From Acidobacteriaceae bacterium (lineage in GTDB: Bacteria > Acidobacteriota > Terriglobia > Terriglobales > Acidobacteriaceae), in the NCBI GenBank assembly GCA_003156805.1, contig PMHV01000059.1:141948-205947 (forward strand): a stretch of DNA of 64,000 nt, in the 5' to 3' direction. The notes beneath the pieces are model-generated. The model was not told the DNA's origin. It did no database searches and saw only the letters and a list, made by a program, of their open reading frames with translations. The position numbers and the translations under genes are program-made. How positions within the stretch are numbered: the first letter of the stretch is position 1; each line of letters begins with the position of its first letter. Positions 60,297 to 64,000 of this stretch are shown one piece after another.

Positions 60297-60899
60297 TTAA
60301 GACGGGTTCGCGGCTTGCGCCGCGCGGCGGATATGCTTCCATAATTCTTCGCACCCGGCTCCGGTTTTCGCGGAAAAGGGAAGAATGCCGGCGTTGGCGT
60401 GTTCCTGGGCGAGACTCTTCAGAGCGTTGCGCAGTTGATTGCCGGACAGGCGGTCGCTTTTGGTAGCAACTACCAGAAATTCGCGGCCTGAGGCGCTGAG
60501 AAAGTCGAGCAAATGGCGGTCGCTCGGCTGCGCGGGAACGCTGGCATCGACCAGGGCGACGCACAACGCCAGCGTGGGGCGCTCGGTGAGATAGGGATCG
60601 ATGAACTTCGGCCATTCCTGGGAAATCTCGCGCGAAATCTTGGCGTAACCGTAGCCCGGCAGGTCGGCGAAGATCAGCTCCGGACGCGGCTTTCCCGGCC
60701 AGCGCACCTCGAAGAAATTAATGCTGCGAGTGCGGCCGGGAGTGGAACTGGTGCGGGCCAGCTTGGTGCCAACCAGAGAGTTGATCACGCTGGATTTGCC
60801 AACATTGGAGCGGCCGAGGAAGGCGATCTCGGGCAAGGAAACGGCAGGGAACTGCGCGGCATCGGTCGCCGCCGCCAGGAAGCGCGTGAGAACCCTCAT
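60297..60899 (-). CDS. engB: YihA/YsxC-family ribosome-biogenesis GTPase
   Basis: This 200-residue GTPase has G1 G-R-S-N-V-G-K-S-S (29-37), G3 D-L-P-G-Y-G-Y-A, G4 T-K-S-D and G5 S-A-K-T. It is a normal-length EngB/YsxC, which helps late assembly of the large ribosomal subunit. The ATG at 60899 fits the usual start; a TTG two codons upstream is possible. It follows the dCTP deaminase gene by 67 bp on the same strand. Confidence 0.95.
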   Translation of the reverse strand: MRVLTRFLAAATDAAQFPAVSLPEIAFLGRSNVGKSSVINSLVGTKLARTSSTPGRTRSINFFEVRWPGKPRPELIFADLPGYGYAKISREISQEWPKFIDPYLTERPTLALCVALVDASVPAQPSDRHLLDFLSASGREFLVVATKSDRLSGNQLRNALKSLAQEHANAGILPFSAKTGAGCEELWKHIRRAAQAANPS

Positions 60900-60966
60900 G
60901 CTCAAGTTTGCAATGTGCGGAGGAAAATGGCAAGCGGATGGGAGCTAGGTCGTGTCCCGGGCGAGT

Positions 60967-62151
60967 TTAAGGGCCGCCGGCCGGACGAAACTGTTTGCTC
61001 AGCGTCAGCGCCTGATGCTGATACGACGACCCAATTGCCGTACCGTAAATCTTTTCCGGACGCGACAGGAGCGGCATGTAATTCAGCCGTCCCACCAACT
61101 GGCCGTGCTCCATTAGAAATGGAACTTCGTGGGCGCGAACCTCGAGCACGGCGCGGGTTCCCTTGATGTCGCTGGAACCGTAGCCGAATCCGGGATCGAA
61201 AAATCCTGCGTAGTGAATGCGAAACTCGCCATCGGAAGGATCGAAGGGAACCATCTCGGCCGCGAAGTCGGGCGGAACGCGAACGCGCTCGCGCGATGCG
61301 AGGATATAAAAATCTCCGGGATCGAGAATCAGGTTCTTGCCCGCGCTCTCGCGATGGATTTCCCAAAACTCTTCGGGCGAATAGTGGCCGATGCGGCCAA
61401 GGTCAATCATCGGCGCGTTGCGCTTGGCCTTGTACGCCATGATTTCGCCTTTTTCGCCGGCTTCGAGATTCACGGTGATTCTGAGGCCGCGGTCGAGATG
61501 GGCCTTGGCTGGGCTGTCTTCGTCCATGTACACGAGCGTTTCGTCCTGTTCGAGTTTGCGGATGGTGCTGTCGCGAGTGTCGGGATTTCCGCGCACGAAG
61601 CGAAGCTGGCTCAAGCGCACGCCCGCGCGAATGCCCACGGTGAAGGTGCGCGAAACGATCTCGGCATAGAGTTTGCCTTTATAGCCCGGAGGAACGCGGT
61701 CGAATTCGGAGCCGTAATCCGTGATGAGGCGCGTGAAAATATCGAGGCGGCCGGTGGTGCTCTTGGGGTTGGCTTTGCCGGAAAGATTTTCGGGCAGGTT
61801 GAGTTCCTCGAGCAAAGGCACGATGTAGACGCAATCTTTTTCAAACACGGCGGAGCCGGTGAGATCGACTCGCGTCATGCGCAGCTCTTTGATCTTGGAT
61901 TCGACCGTGCTGTTCGGTCCGGGAAGAAAACTGGCGCGCACGCGATGCGCCATCTCGCCGAGCCGCAGGTCGAGACTGGCGGGCTGAATATGCTGCTCTT
62001 CGATGGCAGGATTGGCGCTGATTTTGCCATTCGCAATCAGACGGGCGATGTCTTGCGAGGGAAGGATTCCGGTGGTTCGAGTTCCGGATTCCTCCGGGGC
62101 AAACTCGGGAAACAATCCCACTTCTCCGTTGCTGATTTCGGAACCGGCCAT
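60967..62151 (-). CDS. dcd: dCTP deaminase, double-length (two-domain) form
   Basis: This 394-residue protein is about twice the length of Escherichia coli Dcd (193 residues). The N-terminal half contains I-Q-P-A-S-L-D-L-R-L-G (near 55-66) and G-K-A-N-P-K-S-T-T-G-R-L-D; the C-terminal half repeats the fold (P-G-D-F-Y-I-L-A-S-R-E). It forms dUTP from dCTP for thymidylate synthesis. The ATG at 62151 lies 12 bases after GAGGAG; a TTG three codons upstream has closer spacing and cannot be excluded. It has a good promoter at 62224-62252. Confidence 0.9.
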   Translation of the reverse strand: MAGSEISNGEVGLFPEFAPEESGTRTTGILPSQDIARLIANGKISANPAIEEQHIQPASLDLRLGEMAHRVRASFLPGPNSTVESKIKELRMTRVDLTGSAVFEKDCVYIVPLLEELNLPENLSGKANPKSTTGRLDIFTRLITDYGSEFDRVPPGYKGKLYAEIVSRTFTVGIRAGVRLSQLRFVRGNPDTRDSTIRKLEQDETLVYMDEDSPAKAHLDRGLRITVNLEAGEKGEIMAYKAKRNAPMIDLGRIGHYSPEEFWEIHRESAGKNLILDPGDFYILASRERVRVPPDFAAEMVPFDPSDGEFRIHYAGFFDPGFGYGSSDIKGTRAVLEVRAHEVPFLMEHGQLVGRLNYMPLLSRPEKIYGTAIGSSYQHQALTLSKQFRPAGGP

Positions 62152-62223
62152 TGTTTTCAAAACTCCTCGGCGAACGCCGCTTGCGGCGCTGAATGGCGAA
62201 ATTGCAGGCTGGAAAGTGCTTTC

Positions 62224-62252
62224 ACTCTACGAAGGCGGGTTTCTTGTGTCAA
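62224..62252 (-). promoter_or_regulatory. Sigma-70-type promoter of dcd: TTGACA - 17 bp - TAGAGT
   Basis: On the minus strand a perfect -35 (62247-62252) and a four-of-six -10 (62224-62229) are spaced by 17 bp, about 75 bp upstream of the dcd ATG. Confidence 0.65.
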
Positions 62253-62306
62253 GCCGGACTCTATCGAGAATGTCGTGACGCTGCGCGGACGTATTGAGCA
62301 AGCATG

Positions 62307-64000
62307 CTATTGATGCGTGGCCGGCGCTTCCGCCGTGCTCGGCGGGATGGTCGCAATGGGCTGCGCGGCATCGGCTTCGTCGCGCGTTGGGAGCGGGGTT
62401 TCCAGAGCGATCTGCAGAACTTGGTCCATGGTGTCGACGAAGTGCAGCTTCATGGCATTGCGCAGATTTTCTGGAACCTCGGCTACGTCCTTCTCGTTGT
62501 CCTTGGGCAGAATCACTTCGAACAGGCCGGCGCGGTGCGCGGCCAGCAGCTTTTCTTTCAATCCGCCGATGGGCAGCACTTTGCCGCGCAGCGTAATCTC
62601 GCCGGTCATGGCGAGATCGCGGCGCACAGGAATCTTGCTCAGCGCGCTGGAAATAGCCGTGGCGATAGTAATGCCCGCTGACGGACCATCTTTCGGAATC
62701 GCGCCTTCGGGCACGTGCACGTGCAGATCGAGGTTGCGATAAAAATCGCGATTCAATCCCAGCCGGTGCGCGCGCGAGCGCACATACGACATGGCGGCCT
62801 GCGCCGATTCCTGCATGACGTCGCCAAGCTTGCCGGTCAGCGTCAGTTTGCCCTTGCCGTCGACCACGGTGGCTTCCGTGCTCAAAATCGAGCCGCCAAC
62901 TTCGGTCCAGGCCAGGCCGGTGACCAAACCGACTTCGCTTTTTTCGTGGGCCAGGGTGTCGCGGAACTTGATGACGCCCAGGAAGTCGTTGACATTTTCG
63001 CCGGTCACTGCGATTGCGTAACCTTCGCCTTCTTTCACCACCTTGCGCGCGACCTTGCGGCAGACGTTGCCGATTTCGCGCTCCAGGTTGCGCACGCCCG
63101 CTTCGCGCGTGTAGGAGCGAATGATTCCGGTGATGGCGTCGTCATTGAACTTGATGTTTTTTTCCGACAGGCCGGCCTGCAACATCTGTTTCTTGACCAG
63201 GAACTGCTTGGCGATCTCGACTTTCTCCGGCTCAGTGTAGCCGTGCAGGCGCAACACTTCCATGCGGTCTTGCAGCGCGGGAGGAATGGTGTGCATCACG
63301 TTGGCCGTGGCCACGAAGAAAACCTGCGAAAGGTCGTACTCCACGTCGAGGTAATGATCGACGAACATGAAATTCTGCTCGGGATCGAGCACTTCAAGCA
63401 GAGCTGCGGAAGGGTCGCCGCGGAAATCCATCGACATCTTGTCGACTTCGTCAAGCATGAAGACCGGATTCTTGGTTCCGGCCTTCTTCATCATCTGAAT
63501 GATCTGGCCGGGCAGGGCGCCGATGTAGGTGCGGCGATGCCCACGAATTTCGGCTTCGTCGCGCACGCCGCCCAGCGACATGCGAACAAACTTGCGGCCC
63601 GTGGCCTTGGCGATCGACATGCCGAGCGAAGTCTTACCAACGCCGGGAGGGCCGACAAAACACAGAATCGAGCCTTTGGGATTTTTTACCAATTGCCGCA
63701 CGGCGAGAAACTCAAGAATGCGCTCCTTGATTTTCTCGAGGCCGTAATGATCTTCGTTCAGGACTTTTTCAGCGCGGGATATGTTGCGGATTTCTTTCGA
63801 CCGCTTCTTCCAGGGCACGGCCAGCAGCCAGTCGAGATAGTTGCGTGAAACCGTGGATTCGGCAGACATGGGCGGCATGGCTTCCAGTTTCTTCAACTCC
63901 TGGATCGCCTTGTCTTTCACGTCCTTGGGCATGCCCGCGCCTTCGATCTTCTTTTTGAGCTCGTCGAATTCGCTTTTTTCGCCGCGGCCCAGCTCTTTCT
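62307..64000 (-). CDS. lon: Lon protease (endopeptidase La), 5' end outside the window
   Basis: The visible 564 codons cover the middle and C-terminal parts of Lon: K-K-I-E-G-A-G-M-P, Walker [10 protein letters not shown], Walker [10 protein letters not shown], and the protease domain. The catalytic Ser is in P-K-D-G-P-S-A-G-I and the Lys in G-G-L-K-E-K. It is the ATP-dependent protease for damaged and regulatory proteins. The frame is open to the window edge, so the N-terminal substrate-binding domain lies beyond. The short tail after the protease domain is Ala/Pro-rich and variable. dcd follows with its own promoter. Confidence 0.96.
   Translation of the reverse strand, partial: KELGRGEKSEFDELKKKIEGAGMPKDVKDKAIQELKKLEAMPPMSAESTVSRNYLDWLLAVPWKKRSKEIRNISRAEKVLNEDHYGLEKIKERILEFLAVRQLVKNPKGSILCFVGPPGVGKTSLGMSIAKATGRKFVRMSLGGVRDEAEIRGHRRTYIGALPGQIIQMMKKAGTKNPVFMLDEVDKMSMDFRGDPSAALLEVLDPEQNFMFVDHYLDVEYDLSQVFFVATANVMHTIPPALQDRMEVLRLHGYTEPEKVEIAKQFLVKKQMLQAGLSEKNIKFNDDAITGIIRSYTREAGVRNLEREIGNVCRKVARKVVKEGEGYAIAVTGENVNDFLGVIKFRDTLAHEKSEVGLVTGLAWTEVGGSILSTEATVVDGKGKLTLTGKLGDVMQESAQAAMSYVRSRAHRLGLNRDFYRNLDLHVHVPEGAIPKDGPSAGITIATAISSALSKIPVRRDLAMTGEITLRGKVLPIGGLKEKLLAAHRAGLFEVILPKDNEKDVAEVPENLRNAMKLHFVDTMDQVLQIALETPLPTRDEADAAQPIATIPPSTAEAPATHQ

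Noticed and set aside
61129..62313. Long plus-strand open frame opposite dcd
   Set aside because: Antisense shadow of a conserved gene with biased composition.
62715..63848. Long plus-strand open frame opposite lon
   Set aside because: Antisense shadow of the Lon ATPase and protease domains.

Overview
The window looks like a chromosomal segment of an Acidobacteriota (Terriglobia-type) genome. This is inferred from the high GC content, the many secreted choice-of-anchor-D (ASH) and Ig-like proteins, the abundant PilZ proteins, the dispersed 'tgtcat-ctgagcgaagcg' intergenic repeats, and a PqqA peptide of the N-C-E-x3-Y type. No rRNA, tRNA or CRISPR array was seen. All family assignments come from reading motifs by eye; no database search was run.

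Layout. (1) 1-8574: the 3' end of a nonribosomal peptide synthetase, then envelope/exopolysaccharide genes: two sulfotransferases, an O-antigen-ligase/polymerase, a WecG/TagA/CpsF glycosyltransferase, a GDP-mannose-3,5-epimerase-like enzyme and a PslG/GH39-like glycoside hydrolase. (2) 8707-21172: six consecutive paralogues encoding large secreted proteins. The five upstream copies carry ASH and putative-Ig domains and the sixth carries BIG2 repeats in a lipoprotein; all share a C-terminal domain with an SGNH-hydrolase-like G-x-S and D-G-x-H-P pair. (3) 21390-26506: a secreted phospholipase C/acid-phosphatase-like protein and an ASH plus beta-propeller protein, ended by a clear intrinsic terminator. 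(4) 26910-37971: a tightly packed seven-gene polysaccharide operon (GT2, AsnB-like amidotransferase, alpha/alpha-toroid protein, formyltransferase, heparinase-like lyase, two-domain oxidoreductase, GT4), followed by a convergent Wza-type export gene and a WecA/MraY-like initiating transferase. Blocks 1, 2 and 4 plausibly make, export and tailor one extracellular polysaccharide.

(5) 41090-51766: a mixed region with an orphan pqqA, two GAF regulatory proteins, a small membrane protein, AmrS, an S9 peptidase, a GIY-YIG nuclease bracketed by inverted 67-bp hairpin repeats, a lone antitoxin-like gene, a decayed copy of the S9 peptidase 3' end, and a hypothetical membrane protein. (6) 51841-64000: a GAF-TM-AMIN-amidase fusion, three PilZ proteins, a MATE transporter, a UDP-sugar epimerase, EngB, a double-length dCTP deaminase and Lon (cut by the window end).

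The most unusual signals are: (a) short in-frame arrays with a 15-bp (five-codon) period in nine unrelated genes between 33.7 and 53.6 kb, each with its own unit sequence, one lying in a loop of a GAF domain; (b) the inverted hairpin repeats flanking the GIY-YIG gene, which resemble a REP-type element with a different nuclease; (c) the six-gene SGNH-like tandem family inside an exopolysaccharide locus; (d) an unannotated-size pqqA; and (e) heptamer arrays near gene ends at 51.8-58.4 kb.
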